From the NCBI GenBank assembly GCA_000378025.1, contig KB899087.1, forward strand, positions 2,046,001 through 2,110,000: a stretch of DNA of 64,000 nucleotides, written 5' to 3'. The position numbers were made by a program, and so were the translations under genes. This document shows positions 26,781-35,299 of this stretch, piece by piece. The notes beneath the pieces were generated by a model. That model was not told the origin of the DNA. It saw only the letters and a list, made by a program, of their open reading frames with translations, and ran no database searches. The number at the start of each line of letters is the position of its first letter. Position 1 is the stretch's first letter. The DNA comes from Xanthobacteraceae bacterium 501b. Its GTDB lineage: Bacteria; Pseudomonadota; Alphaproteobacteria; Rhizobiales; Xanthobacteraceae.

Positions 26781-27413
26781 ATGCCCACATCCCGCTCTTC
26801 CCTGCGCTACCTTTACCTCGCCCTTCCCGTGCTCCTGCTCACCGGCTCCGCGTCCAGCTTTGCAGCGGCACCTGCGGGCGGGCTCTGGCCATGCATTCAG
26901 CGCAAAGTGCCTGAACTGGCGGCCGGACAGATGTGGTCTGGCCCGCCGATCGACAATCTGAAATGGCAGGACGACCGGCAGGTCGCCGAACTGGTGCCTG
27001 TGCTCGCCGCCCAACGCACACCAATCGATGAGGCGACAAAGCAGATCGACGCCTTCGCCAGCACGCTCGGGGCAAACAGCAAGGAGCGGCTCACCCTGTT
27101 GTTCGCCGGCCTGTTCGAGCAGATCAATGCGCGCCGCAGCCGGATCATGAACGGCATTGAACGCTATGCGCAGCACCAGATCGAGCTCTCCAAGCGGATC
27201 AAGGAAGAGAGCCTGTCTGTCGCCAAGGCCAAGAAGGCCGCCGGGCCCGAATTGGACAATGCAAAGGCGCTGGAATTGGAGAAGCAGCTGCTCTGGGATA
27301 CCCGTATCTACGACGCCCGCCAGCAATCCATGACAGCCGTGTGCGAGAGCCCGGTGCTGCTGGAACAGCGCATCTTCGCTCTCGCGCGCGCCATCCAGGA
27401 CAAGATGCAGTAA
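26781..27413 (+). CDS. Exported hypothetical protein, last gene of the PQQ-ABC operon
   Basis: 210 residues; signal peptide YLYLALPVLLLTGSASSFAAAP. The mature part is mainly helical: WPCIQRKVPELAAGQMWSGPPIDNLKWQDDRQVAELVPVLAAQRTPIDEATKQIDAF, then LFAGLFEQINARRSRIMNGIERYAQHQIELSKRIKEE and a C-terminal coiled-coil-like part. Two Cys (WPCIQ and AVCESP) could pair. AGGAAAA precedes ATG 26781. I recognise it as a regular companion of these operons but no function is known. It may be a periplasmic adaptor. Confidence 0.75.
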   Translation: MPTSRSSLRYLYLALPVLLLTGSASSFAAAPAGGLWPCIQRKVPELAAGQMWSGPPIDNLKWQDDRQVAELVPVLAAQRTPIDEATKQIDAFASTLGANSKERLTLLFAGLFEQINARRSRIMNGIERYAQHQIELSKRIKEESLSVAKAKKAAGPELDNAKALELEKQLLWDTRIYDARQQSMTAVCESPVLLEQRIFALARAIQDKMQ

Positions 27414-27424
27414 CCCGCCTGGCC

Positions 27425-27458
27425 CGCGACACCCTCGCCGCACGGCCGGGGTGTCGCG
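27425..27458. terminator. Hairpin between converging genes
   Basis: CGCGACACCC (27425-27434) pairs perfectly with GGGTGTCGCG (27449-27458) around 14 bases. It lies 11 bp after the PQQ-ABC operon and 60 bp before the end of the CXXCW gene. There is no T-run, so it may be a transcript-end stabiliser rather than a strict terminator. Confidence 0.5.
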
Positions 27459-27518
27459 CGTGGCTGGAAGAGGCCGACGGCCAAATCGCGAGGCGGCCGC
27501 CGCAGGGACGGCGACGGC

Positions 27519-28109
27519 TCAGGGAGCGGGCTGGCCCTGCTCCAGCGGCAGGCCGCTCCTGGCCCAACCATCACTCCCAGCCGGGTACCAGGCGATATTG
27601 GAATAGCCATATTCCTCGATCGCCCGCTTGGCGGCGTTCCAGCTCATCCAGCAATCGGTCTGACAGTAAATGACCAGAGCGGCGGCGCGATCTCCCCCGG
27701 CCAGCGCCTCCAGATGAGAGCGAAAATAGGCGTCGGTCGCGGCCGTCAGGGCCCCATAGCCGACATTGGGCAGCCAGACGCTGCCCGGCAGATGGTCACG
27801 CCGCTTGTCACGCCAGAGCGTGCCGGGAGGCAGATTGGGTGGCTTCACGTCGCGCGGCATTACGTCGACGAAGACCGCAGCCTTGGCCCGCCAGAGTTGC
27901 TCGGCCTCGTCGGTGTCGATCACCCGGGCGCCCTTCAGCGTTGCGGGAGTTGGCGCCCGGTATTCCTCCATGCGGTAGCCCGCCGGTTCTGGGACAGGCT
28001 GCTCGCCCCGGCCAGCGGTCGGTGCAAAGGCGTAGAGAACGGCGGCCAGCCCGGCGATGCCCAGCCAGGCCAGACGAGCGAGCGATGAATCGGGCCGTTC
28101 GTCTTTCAC
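27519..28109 (-). CDS. PQQ-dependent catabolism-associated CXXCW motif protein (rhodanese-like)
   Basis: 196 residues from GTG 28109, which has GGAGG 6 bp upstream and lies 17 bp after the xoxJ stop. One N-terminal membrane anchor (LAWLGIAGLAAVLYAFAP), then a rhodanese-like fold: AAVFVDVMPRDVKPPNLPPGTLW, LPGSVWLPNVGYGAL and the catalytic loop YCQTDCWMSWNAAKRA, where CQTDCW is the CXXCW signature. The Cys pair replaces the single rhodanese Cys and suggests a thiol-disulfide or persulfide role in the periplasm. It probably shares the xoxF-G-J transcript. Confidence 0.9.
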   Translation of the reverse strand: MKDERPDSSLARLAWLGIAGLAAVLYAFAPTAGRGEQPVPEPAGYRMEEYRAPTPATLKGARVIDTDEAEQLWRAKAAVFVDVMPRDVKPPNLPPGTLWRDKRRDHLPGSVWLPNVGYGALTAATDAYFRSHLEALAGGDRAAALVIYCQTDCWMSWNAAKRAIEEYGYSNIAWYPAGSDGWARSGLPLEQGQPAP

Positions 28110-28126
28110 CGCCGCCTCCTTCAGGC

Positions 28127-29005
28127 TCAGGGTGCGGCTTCGATCGAGCGGTTCTGACCGTCGAGCAGCGGCACGCCATAGTCGAGCAGGATACGGTTGA
28201 TCGCCCCCTGCTCTTCCTTGATGAAAGCGTTGAGCTGGTGTTTCCAATTCAGTTCGCCTGGGCGAATACCGAACGTGATCCGGTACACCAACGCCGGGTC
28301 ACCCTTTTCCTTCACCAGCGGCACGACCGAAAGCGGGATCTCCGACTTCTTGGCGTAGTAGCCGCCAATGGGCCCCCACAATATGCCGGCGTCGATCTCG
28401 CCTGAATCGATGTCCGCGATCATCGCCTCGGCGGGGCTCTCGAATCGGCGGTCCACCATTAGCGCATAGGGACGTGCCATCGGCATGAGCCCATTGCGGC
28501 TGAGCAGGTCGCCGGGCGGCGTGCCGGCAATGACGCCGATCCGCCGCCCCTTCAGGCGCGGGTCTTCCAGCGTGTCGATGCCAGCGAGGTCACTGTCCTT
28601 CTTGGCGATGAGCACCCAGGCCGAGCGATAATAGGCATTGGTGTTCAGCACCGGATCGCCACCCGCCACATAGCCCATCACAACGTCGCAGCGCTTGGCC
28701 CCCAGCGTCATGCGGTAGAAGCCGGTGGCCTGCGGAAACCACGTATAGTCCAGCGCCAGCCCGAGTTTCGCCGCCATGAGTTCGGCGATTTTGTTCTCGA
28801 ACCCCTGCCCGTCCTCGTTGGTGAAGGGCATGTTGGCGGGATCGGCACAGACGCGCAGCGTCGAACGGTCGACCAGATCCGCCACCTGTGCCGGCGCCGG
28901 GACGGGAAAGGCGGCAAGGGTGGCGAGCGTCACGAATGCCGCGACGCCCCGCCCCTTCTTGCGCGCCGAGCGAAGGATGTTTCCCGGCTGCGCCATGTTC
29001 GCCAT
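28127..29005 (-). CDS. xoxJ: XoxJ, quinoprotein dehydrogenase-associated periplasmic binding protein
   Basis: 292 residues from ATG 29005, 4 bp after the xoxG stop. Signal region AFVTLATLAAFPVPAPA. The domain is a type II periplasmic binding fold: RSTLRVCADPANMPFTNEDGQGFENKIAELMAAKLGLALDYTWFPQATGFYRMTL, GRRIGVIAGTPPGD. XoxJ/MoxJ proteins are not transport receptors; structural work on XoxJ suggests a role in activating the dehydrogenase or its cytochrome. Cys residues in LRVCADP and AKRCDVVMGY are typical. Position after xoxG makes the call firm. Confidence 0.93.
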   Translation of the reverse strand: MANMAQPGNILRSARKKGRGVAAFVTLATLAAFPVPAPAQVADLVDRSTLRVCADPANMPFTNEDGQGFENKIAELMAAKLGLALDYTWFPQATGFYRMTLGAKRCDVVMGYVAGGDPVLNTNAYYRSAWVLIAKKDSDLAGIDTLEDPRLKGRRIGVIAGTPPGDLLSRNGLMPMARPYALMVDRRFESPAEAMIADIDSGEIDAGILWGPIGGYYAKKSEIPLSVVPLVKEKGDPALVYRITFGIRPGELNWKHQLNAFIKEEQGAINRILLDYGVPLLDGQNRSIEAAP

Positions 29006-29009
29006 GGCG

Positions 29010-29597
29010 TCAGCTCGGCCGTCCGAAGCACTGGTTTTCATTTGCGGTGTAGGCCTTGGTCTTGTCCTCGCGCTTGCTGGGACGCTCGCGGCCGAGGGCA
29101 CCGTCGGCGCGGGCCTTCAGATAGATGTAGATATCGTCGAGGTAGCACATGACATTCTTGTTCTCGCCGAAGGCCGGCATCACCTGGTCGGCCGTGCCAA
29201 CGCCGATATTCTGCTTGCCGTTGACGACAATCTCCATGAACTGGGCATAGGTCATCGTCTTCAGCGAGTTGGCGAGCGCCGGGGCATAGCTCGAGCCCAT
29301 GCCGTCGGGACCATGGCAGACATGGCACTCAGCGTGGTAACGGCGGTAGCCGGAATAGGTGTACCAGTCGAGCGTGCCGTCGGCCTCAATGTTGTAGATC
29401 GGATCGCCATCCGCCGTCGTGTACTTGCCGAGCTCATCCTTCTCCTTCTCGACAGGTGCCGGGGTCGCTGCCGGGGCCGGCTGCTGGGCATGGACCGGGG
29501 CAGAGAAGGACAGGGCAGCGGCGAGGATCAGGGCCGACGCGCCGGCGGACGCCGGCAGCATGCCGGAAATAAACCATCCGCGAACGGAATTCTTCAT
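29010..29597 (-). CDS. xoxG: XoxG, c-type cytochrome electron acceptor of XoxF
   Basis: 195 residues with a signal peptide (ASALILAAALSFSAPVHAQ). One haem-attachment motif CHVCH (91-95), an axial Met in VMPAFGENKNVMC, and a YNIEADGTLDWYTYSGYRRYHAEC lead that is typical of the cytochrome cL family serving methanol dehydrogenases. It takes electrons from PQQ in XoxF. There is an extra Cys pair outside the haem site (VMCYLDD, NQCFGRP). Upstream at 29686-29700 is a weaker TAAG repeat in 11-bp phase; the xoxF terminator lies between the two genes, so xoxG may also have its own promoter. Confidence 0.95.
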   Translation of the reverse strand: MKNSVRGWFISGMLPASAGASALILAAALSFSAPVHAQQPAPAATPAPVEKEKDELGKYTTADGDPIYNIEADGTLDWYTYSGYRRYHAECHVCHGPDGMGSSYAPALANSLKTMTYAQFMEIVVNGKQNIGVGTADQVMPAFGENKNVMCYLDDIYIYLKARADGALGRERPSKREDKTKAYTANENQCFGRPS

Positions 29598-29685
29598 GAA
29601 GCAGTCTCCTCAAGGCGCCGCGAGGGCCGTTTCCGGCGTGTCGGCAGGCGCCCCAAGGCGCCGCTCGGCGGCTTTGGAATTTTTC

Positions 29686-29700
29686 TAAGATTCTCATAAG
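29686..29700 (+). promoter_or_regulatory. Weak TAAG/TAAG 11-bp repeat upstream of xoxG
   Basis: TAAGA (29686-29690) and TAAGG-type second unit beginning at 29697 are 11 bp apart start to start and have the same orientation relative to the gene as the repeats before pqqA and the PQQ-ABC operon. The heptamers are degenerate (CTAAGAT, ATAAGGC). Together with the AT-rich setting this is a possible weaker site for the same regulator. Confidence 0.35.
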
Positions 29701-29771
29701 GCCATAGACCCCGAGACGTCGGGGCCCGGCTCACCGGATGAACCGGCGGCCAGGCCCCTTATTCGTCTCGG

Positions 29772-29801
29772 AAAAGGCGGGCGTTCCGTGGAAGCCCGCC
29801 T
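29772..29801 (-). terminator. Rho-independent terminator downstream of xoxF
   Basis: On the minus strand GGCGGGC and GCCCGCC (29794-29800 and 29776-29782) form a stem followed by TTTT (29775-29772). It is about 10 bp after the xoxF stop. A smaller hairpin, CCCCGA/TCGGGG at 29709-29724, follows. Confidence 0.75.
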
Positions 29802-29810
29802 TCCCCTGGC

Positions 29811-31616
29811 TCAGTTCGGCAGTGCGAACACTGTGAGCTGGCCGCCGAGATTGGTGTAGTTGGACAGGGCGGCATAACCACCCACCGCACCAAGACCGGC
29901 GTTCGGGTCGGTCAGGCCGGCCGCAAGGCCGATGCCCGCCCAGCCACCGACACCCGACAGGATGGCGATGTACTGCTTGCCCTTGTGCTCATAGGTGGTG
30001 ACGTTGCCGATGATGCCCGACGGGGTCTTGAACTTGTAGAGCTGCTTGCCCGTCTTGGCGTCAACCGCCTTCAGATAGCCTTCGAGCGTGCCGTAGAACA
30101 CGATGTCGCCGGCGGTGGCGAGAGCACCCGACCACACCGAGAAGGGCTCGGGGAGCGACCAGACGATCTTACCCTTGGTGTTGTCCCACGCGATGAAGTT
30201 ACCCATGCCGCCATGGCTGCCCGGCGCGGGATACATCGACAGGGTGGCGCCGACATAGGGCTGACCGGCCGTGTAGCTGACGCGGAAGGGCTCGTAGTCC
30301 ATGCAGACATGGTTGGTGGGCACGTAGAACAGGTTGGTCTTGGGCGAGAATGCCGCCGGCTGCTGGTCCTTGGTACCGAGCGCCGCCGGGCAGATGCCCT
30401 TGGTGTTAACGTCTTCGCCCTGCTGGGCGGTCGAGTACTTGGAAACGACCAGCGGACGACCATAGGTCGGGCTGCTCTTGTCCATGTCGACCTTGGTGGC
30501 CCAGTTCACCACCGGATCGAACTTCTCGGCGACGAGCAGTTCGCCCGTCACGCGGTCCAGCGTGTAGCCGAAGCCGTTACGGTCGAAATGGGTCAGCAGC
30601 TTGCGCGGCTTGCCGTCGAACTGCTGATCCGTGAGGATCATCTCGTTGACGCCGTCGAAGTCCCATTCGTCATGGGGGGTCATCTGGTAGACCCACTTGG
30701 CCATGCCGGTGTCGGCATCACGCGCCCAGACCGTCATCGACCACTTGTTGTCGCCGGGACGCTGCGCGGGGTTCCAGGTCGAGGGGTTGCCCGAGCCGTA
30801 ATAGACGAGGTTGGTCTCGGGGTCGTAGGAATACCAGCCCCAGGTGCAACCGCCGCCAATCTTCCACTGATCGCCTTCCCAGCTCTTAAGCGAGGAATCC
30901 TTGCCGATCGGCTTGCCGAGCGCGGTGGTCTTCTCGGGATCGACGATCATCTCGTCGTCGGGACCCATCGAATAGCCGCGCCAGATCTGCTTGCCGGTCT
31001 TGGTGTCATAGGCGGTGACATGGCAGCGCACGCCGAACTCACCACCCGAAATACCGACGATGACCTTGTCCTTCACCGGCAGAACGGTGGCGGTGTTGGT
31101 TTCGCCCTTCTTCGGGTCGCCATTGACGACCGACCACTTTTTCTCGCCGGTCTTGGCGTCAAGCGCGACAAGGGTGGTATCGGCCTGGTGCAGGTAGACC
31201 ATGCCGTTGGAATAGGCGAGACCGCGATTGACCGTATCGCAGCACATCACCGGAATGACGTTCGGGTCCTGCTTTGGCTCGTATTTCCAGATGATCCGAC
31301 CGTCATCGTTGAGGTCGAGGGCGTAGACGATATTGGGGAAGGGCGTGTGGACGTACATGACGTCGCCGATGATGAGCGGTCCGCCCTCATGGCCACGAAG
31401 GACGCCCGTCGAGAAGGTCCAGGCCACCTGGATCTTGCCGACATTGCTGGCATTGATCTGGTCGAGCTTGGAGTAGCGGGTATTGGCGTAGTCGCCCGTC
31501 TGGATGCCCCATTGCTTGGGGTCCTTGATGATGCTTACCAGTCCATCATTGGCCGACACTGGCCAAGCATAGACCGCCGCAGCACCCAGCAGTGCTGTCG
31601 CAAGAAACTTGCGCAT
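29811..31616 (-). CDS. xoxF: Lanthanide-dependent PQQ methanol dehydrogenase XoxF
   Basis: 601 residues from ATG 31616 (GGAGAA upstream), with a signal peptide cut near VSANDG. Eight-bladed quinoprotein propeller. The vicinal disulfide CC is at 125-126; metal ligands Glu193 (GGEFG) and Asn277 (GSGNPS), the catalytic Asp319 and the extra Asp321 in EWDFDGVNE are all present. Asp321 is the lanthanide-specific residue; calcium enzymes (MxaF) have Ala there. It oxidises methanol (possibly to formate or formaldehyde) in the periplasm and passes electrons to XoxG. The Fae gene in the window suits a formaldehyde route. Length and xoxG/xoxJ context fit the XoxF5 clade, an inference. No mxaF/mxaI in the window. 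Confidence 0.97.
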   Translation of the reverse strand: MRKFLATALLGAAAVYAWPVSANDGLVSIIKDPKQWGIQTGDYANTRYSKLDQINASNVGKIQVAWTFSTGVLRGHEGGPLIIGDVMYVHTPFPNIVYALDLNDDGRIIWKYEPKQDPNVIPVMCCDTVNRGLAYSNGMVYLHQADTTLVALDAKTGEKKWSVVNGDPKKGETNTATVLPVKDKVIVGISGGEFGVRCHVTAYDTKTGKQIWRGYSMGPDDEMIVDPEKTTALGKPIGKDSSLKSWEGDQWKIGGGCTWGWYSYDPETNLVYYGSGNPSTWNPAQRPGDNKWSMTVWARDADTGMAKWVYQMTPHDEWDFDGVNEMILTDQQFDGKPRKLLTHFDRNGFGYTLDRVTGELLVAEKFDPVVNWATKVDMDKSSPTYGRPLVVSKYSTAQQGEDVNTKGICPAALGTKDQQPAAFSPKTNLFYVPTNHVCMDYEPFRVSYTAGQPYVGATLSMYPAPGSHGGMGNFIAWDNTKGKIVWSLPEPFSVWSGALATAGDIVFYGTLEGYLKAVDAKTGKQLYKFKTPSGIIGNVTTYEHKGKQYIAILSGVGGWAGIGLAAGLTDPNAGLGAVGGYAALSNYTNLGGQLTVFALPN

Positions 31617-31991
31617 GCTTATTCTCCTCGTGAACGATCCTCCGGGACCGACCGAATGCACGGACGACCCGCCGCGGCTTGTTTGCCGTCTGACCTTTTT
31701 GTCTTCGACAGCGTGTCACGACCGGCTGGAGGGAGAAACAGCCGGATCTCACGGGGGCGTCCCGCCCCAAGCTGGCCTACGAACCGGACCCGGGAACTTC
31801 TTCCCGATTGCCGTTGAAGCCGAAGACGAGATTACGCTAATCCGAATCCCTCGGACTGGCAATAAGAACTCTTATGAGAAAGAGCTCTTATTATGATTTT
31901 GCTGCAAGAGCGAACAAATATACATTATACCAGAAGAAATCACGGAATTCCGGGCAGTTTTACCGCTCAGGCCATGCTGCATCGCAGCACG
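31617..31991. promoter_or_regulatory. xoxF upstream region with ATAAGAA/CTCTTAT heptamers
   Basis: A 375-bp AT-rich gap. ATAAGAA (31862-31868) is directly followed by CTCTTAT (31869-31875) and again by CTCTTAT (31885-31891); CTCTTAT is the complement of ATAAGAG. Viewed another way, 31861-31871 and 31882-31892 form an 11-bp inverted repeat with one mismatch. These are the same heptamers found before pqqA and the PQQ-ABC operon, but arranged as an inverted pair rather than an 11-bp direct repeat, and about 245 bp from the start codon. No gene is seen in this stretch. Confidence 0.55.
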
Positions 31992-32954
31992 TTACTCCCA
32001 TTCCAGCTCGTGATAGGCGGCAATGGCATTCCGGGAGTTGAACTCGTCGAAAAGCGCCCACTCGCCACGCTCGGACACAACTGCGTGTGCCGGTGCTTCG
32101 CTCATCGGACGCCCTTCCTCCAGCAGCCGGCTCATGTCGCTTCGCAGAGCCGCGAGATAACGCCGCTCGGCGTCGCTCGCCTCTGGCCAGGCGACGCTGG
32201 CCGGACCGTGCCCCGGCACGGCGCGCTGGACAGCACGACCCGCTAGCTGATCGAGCAGGTCCAGCCACCCGATCAGACTGCCGTCGAGGGTGGGAATATG
32301 GCCGACAAACAGCAGGTCGCCCATCACCCAGGTGCCGCTCGCCACATCGAAGACTGTAAGGTCGTTGTCGGTGTGCGCGGTGGGGTGAGCCCGCAGTTCG
32401 AGCGGCCGCCCGCCGAGATCGAGCGTCAGACGATCCTCGACCAGCAGGTCCGGCAGCACGATTCGCGTCCCCCCCGCCTCCGGGCCAAGCAGGCGCTCAA
32501 CCTGGGCGAGATAGGTCTCGGCCCGGAGTGAAAGAGCGCGCGGCATCTTGTGGTGAGCGACAAAGCGCACGCCTTCGCCATCAAAGGCGGCGTTACCCAG
32601 CGTGTGGTCGGGATGCATATGGGTATTGATGACATAGCGCAGTGGCTTGTCGGTCACCCCACGCACCGCCGCCCGCATGAGGGCGCCGGCGCGATAGCTA
32701 TTGCCGGTATCGATGACAGCTGCGGCTTCGTCGCCGACAATCAACGTCATATTGGCGATCGCCCCGTCATTGGACGGAGCGACCAGCTCATAAGGAGCGC
32801 GGAAGACGTGCACCCCTTCGGCTACAGCCTCCAGCGGCAAGGCGGCGGCACCGCGCTCCTCAGCGCGAACAACATCCGCTCGCCCGACCCCGGCCGCCAG
32901 CGCGACGCCGAGAGCGAGCAAGCCACGTCGATCCAGTCGCGGCAGGACCGGCAT
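31992..32954 (-). CDS. Quinoprotein relay system zinc metallohydrolase
   Basis: About 320 residues from ATG 32954 (AAGG 7 bp upstream). Tat-like signal RLDRRGLLALGVALAAGVGRA. Metallo-beta-lactamase fold with the HxHxDH motif as INTHMHPDHTLGNAAF, then HKMP, the later AHPTAHTDNDLTV and VPGHGPAS providing the remaining zinc ligands. This is the SoxH-related family that occurs with PQQ dehydrogenases and SoxYZ-like carriers; the carrier of this system is at 9577-10398. Periplasmic. Substrate unknown; a thioester or thiol conjugate on the carrier is a reasonable guess from the Sox comparison. It lies upstream of xoxF and may share its regulation. Confidence 0.88.
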   Translation of the reverse strand: MPVLPRLDRRGLLALGVALAAGVGRADVVRAEERGAAALPLEAVAEGVHVFRAPYELVAPSNDGAIANMTLIVGDEAAAVIDTGNSYRAGALMRAAVRGVTDKPLRYVINTHMHPDHTLGNAAFDGEGVRFVAHHKMPRALSLRAETYLAQVERLLGPEAGGTRIVLPDLLVEDRLTLDLGGRPLELRAHPTAHTDNDLTVFDVASGTWVMGDLLFVGHIPTLDGSLIGWLDLLDQLAGRAVQRAVPGHGPASVAWPEASDAERRYLAALRSDMSRLLEEGRPMSEAPAHAVVSERGEWALFDEFNSRNAIAAYHELEWE

Positions 32955-32998
32955 CGCAGCACCTTGTGTCAACACCCTCCCAAAGGAAGGCAGGATGG

Positions 32999-33403
32999 CT
33001 ATTTCTTGGTGCCGTCGAGGTTGAACTGGCCGAGATACGCCTCAAGGTTCGCGCGGTCGCTTTCCTTCGGCAGGCCAGCGAATACCATCTTGACGCCGGG
33101 CATGTAGCCCTTCGGATTCTCAAGATAGGCGCTGAGGACTTCTGCCGTCCACACGTCGCCCTTGGCGTTGTGCTCCTTCAACGTGTCGGAATAGTTGAAG
33201 CCTTCCACGGCGCCCATCTTGCGGCCGATAATGCCGTTCAGCTCGGGCCCGACCTTGTTCTTGGCGCCCTCGCCGATGGCATGGCACGCCATGCACTTCT
33301 TGAAGACGTTGGCGCCCTTGACGGGATCGGCGTCCGCGCTCTGGGCAAGAGCGGCACTGGTACCGAGCACGAGCAGGGCGGCTGTTGTGACGAAGCGGTT
33401 CAT
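32999..33403 (-). CDS. Small soluble c-type cytochrome (c2/c550 type)
   Basis: 134 residues from ATG 33403. Signal peptide MNRFVTTAALLVLGTSAALAQ. Class I cytochrome c: GANVFKKCMACHAIGEGAKNKVGPELNGIIGRK with haem motif CMACH, and the axial Met in YMPGVKMVFAGLP. Its close match to cytochrome c2 suggests it accepts electrons from XoxG and hands them to the terminal oxidase, as cytochrome cH does in methylotrophs; partner is inferred from location at the end of the xox region. It is 45 bp upstream of the metallohydrolase gene. Confidence 0.93.
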   Translation of the reverse strand: MNRFVTTAALLVLGTSAALAQSADADPVKGANVFKKCMACHAIGEGAKNKVGPELNGIIGRKMGAVEGFNYSDTLKEHNAKGDVWTAEVLSAYLENPKGYMPGVKMVFAGLPKESDRANLEAYLGQFNLDGTKK

Positions 33404-33581
33404 GGCGTCCTTCCAGGCGATGGTCATTGAACGGCGCCCTTATGCGAGGCGCTTGCGGTGAGGCGCGGATGTTAGCGCTACCTTTAGAATGATCCTAGGG
33501 GGCGAAAGGTCCAGCCCTGCTGGCCATGAAACGCCCGGCGCATTTCGTCGCGGGAGCGGCAAGCCCCCTCCTCGCCGCGCC

Positions 33582-35216
33582 TCAACGGGTGAGGTCGGCC
33601 GGGTAGAGCGACTTCCAGAACGCGCAATGATGCGCGGCGGTGGCATCGAAGAGGCCGGACTTGCCCGGCTCCAGATTCATCACCCGGTCATCGGCGAGGA
33701 ACGGCTCCCAGGCCGCTCCACCGGGTGCAGACGGCGCGCCGGAGCGCGCGAAACTGGCCCAATAGGCGATCATCAGATCGGCCAGCTTTTGAGAGCCCGG
33801 CTTAAGCTCGGGCCCGGCTCGCTTCATCGTGTTGTCGAAATGGGGGAAGAGATAGGGCAGCTCGGATGAATGCACCGCGCCCATCTCAAACCCAGGATCG
33901 ATCGGCGTGACCGGGGGCGCGTCCGAATCGGCGAAGACAAACTCGTAGACCGGCACGAACGCGCCCATCAGCTTGCCGGCTTCAAGATAGGCGCAATTGT
34001 TGATGCCCACGTCCCTGCGGAAGTCCGACCACACGGTGCCAAGCGTCGCTGGCGGCGAGGAGGAGTAGGTGGCGGGATATTTGCCGAGCACCGCGCCCGC
34101 CTTCTCGTGATAGACCTCGCCAATCTTCTCCGGGTAGTTCGCTGCCGTGACCGCCTCGCCGGCCAGCGCGGCATAGCCGACATAGAGCCGCTGCTCATCG
34201 CGAGTGCCGCCATTCATCACCGGCACCCTGACGAATTTGCCGGCCGGAAACGCCTCGGCGCCCGGCAGCGGCACGGTCTTGGCGCCAATGAGTGGCGTGA
34301 AGGTCAGGATATTGGCGCCGGCGATGTCGGCGGCCGCCTTCAGCAGGTCGTCGACCGGCTTCGCCCGCAAGCACGCCAGAGCGCTCACCGGATCGGCGCA
34401 GCCGACCTTGGCGGCTATCGCCATCCCGATCTTCTCCCCCTCCCCGACGCTCGGCAGCGCGCTGGCACAGCCGGCGCTCAGCACGATGGCCCGCTCGAAA
34501 AGGCCCGTCATCTGGTCCGGTGCCAACAGGTGCATGCACACGGAGCCGGCCCCCGCCGATTCACCCGCCACCGTCACATTGCCGGGATCCCCACCAAAGG
34601 ACGCAATGTTGCGCTTCACCCAGGCCAGCGCGGCGCGCTGGTCCATCAGGCCGTAGCCACCATTATAGTCGGCATCGAAGGCGGGATGGGCCGTGAAGCC
34701 GAAGGCGCCGAGCCGATAGTTGAGCGACACCACCACCAGATCACCCTCCTTGGCCAGCGTGTCGAGCGGATAAAGGCCGCTGGAACCACCCACGAAGGCG
34801 CCGCCATGGATCCACACCAGAACCGGCCGCGGGGCGGCGGACGTTTCTCCGGCACGAAGAGGTGCTGTCACATTGACGAACAGGCAGTCCTCGTCGCTGC
34901 TGGATTCGGGAATGCCATAGCGTTCCAGCTGTGGGCAGGCACTGCCATAGCGGGTCGCGTCGCGCACGCTGGTCCACGGCTCGGCTGGCTCGGGAACGGC
35001 GAAGCGACGCGCGCCGGTCGGTGGCTTGGCATAGGGAATGCCCTTGAAGGCACGCACGCCATCGGCAACGACGCCGCGCACCGCGCCTTCCTGCGTCATC
35101 ACCACGGCCGGGTCAGAAACCAGTGGCACTTGAGATTCGGCCTGCGCCGGAACGCTCATCACCCATGCGGCGAGCAGTACGAGCACGCCCAGCCTGGCCG
35201 GCGAGAAACTGGTCAT
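33582..35216 (-). CDS. Secreted type B carboxylesterase
   Basis: 544 residues from ATG 35216. Signal peptide (LGVLVLLAAWVMSVPAQA). COesterase family: oxyanion-hole motif VWIHGGAFVGGS, nucleophile GESAGAGSVC, acid and His in the second half (AVHSSELPYLF). EDCLFVNV is the second family signature. It hydrolyses carboxylic esters, in the periplasm or outside; substrate unknown. It stands alone between the cytochrome gene and a putative regulator on the same strand (84 bp), so the regulator may control it. Confidence 0.93.
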   Translation of the reverse strand: MTSFSPARLGVLVLLAAWVMSVPAQAESQVPLVSDPAVVMTQEGAVRGVVADGVRAFKGIPYAKPPTGARRFAVPEPAEPWTSVRDATRYGSACPQLERYGIPESSSDEDCLFVNVTAPLRAGETSAAPRPVLVWIHGGAFVGGSSGLYPLDTLAKEGDLVVVSLNYRLGAFGFTAHPAFDADYNGGYGLMDQRAALAWVKRNIASFGGDPGNVTVAGESAGAGSVCMHLLAPDQMTGLFERAIVLSAGCASALPSVGEGEKIGMAIAAKVGCADPVSALACLRAKPVDDLLKAAADIAGANILTFTPLIGAKTVPLPGAEAFPAGKFVRVPVMNGGTRDEQRLYVGYAALAGEAVTAANYPEKIGEVYHEKAGAVLGKYPATYSSSPPATLGTVWSDFRRDVGINNCAYLEAGKLMGAFVPVYEFVFADSDAPPVTPIDPGFEMGAVHSSELPYLFPHFDNTMKRAGPELKPGSQKLADLMIAYWASFARSGAPSAPGGAAWEPFLADDRVMNLEPGKSGLFDATAAHHCAFWKSLYPADLTR

Positions 35217-35299
35217 AACATCCCCCGTCAGTTCGCACGCGCCAGCGGCACCGCTCCGCCTCGCCAGCAACACGCTACCTTAAGATGGCATTATGAAAT

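Noticed and set aside
29811-31616. Calcium methanol dehydrogenase MxaF
   Set aside because: Asp321 is present where MxaF has Ala, and no mxaI or mxaG-type genes are beside it; XoxF is the better call.
29985-31817. 610-codon plus-strand frame opposite xoxF
   Set aside because: xoxF is unambiguous on the minus strand; the antisense frame has no recognisable domains.
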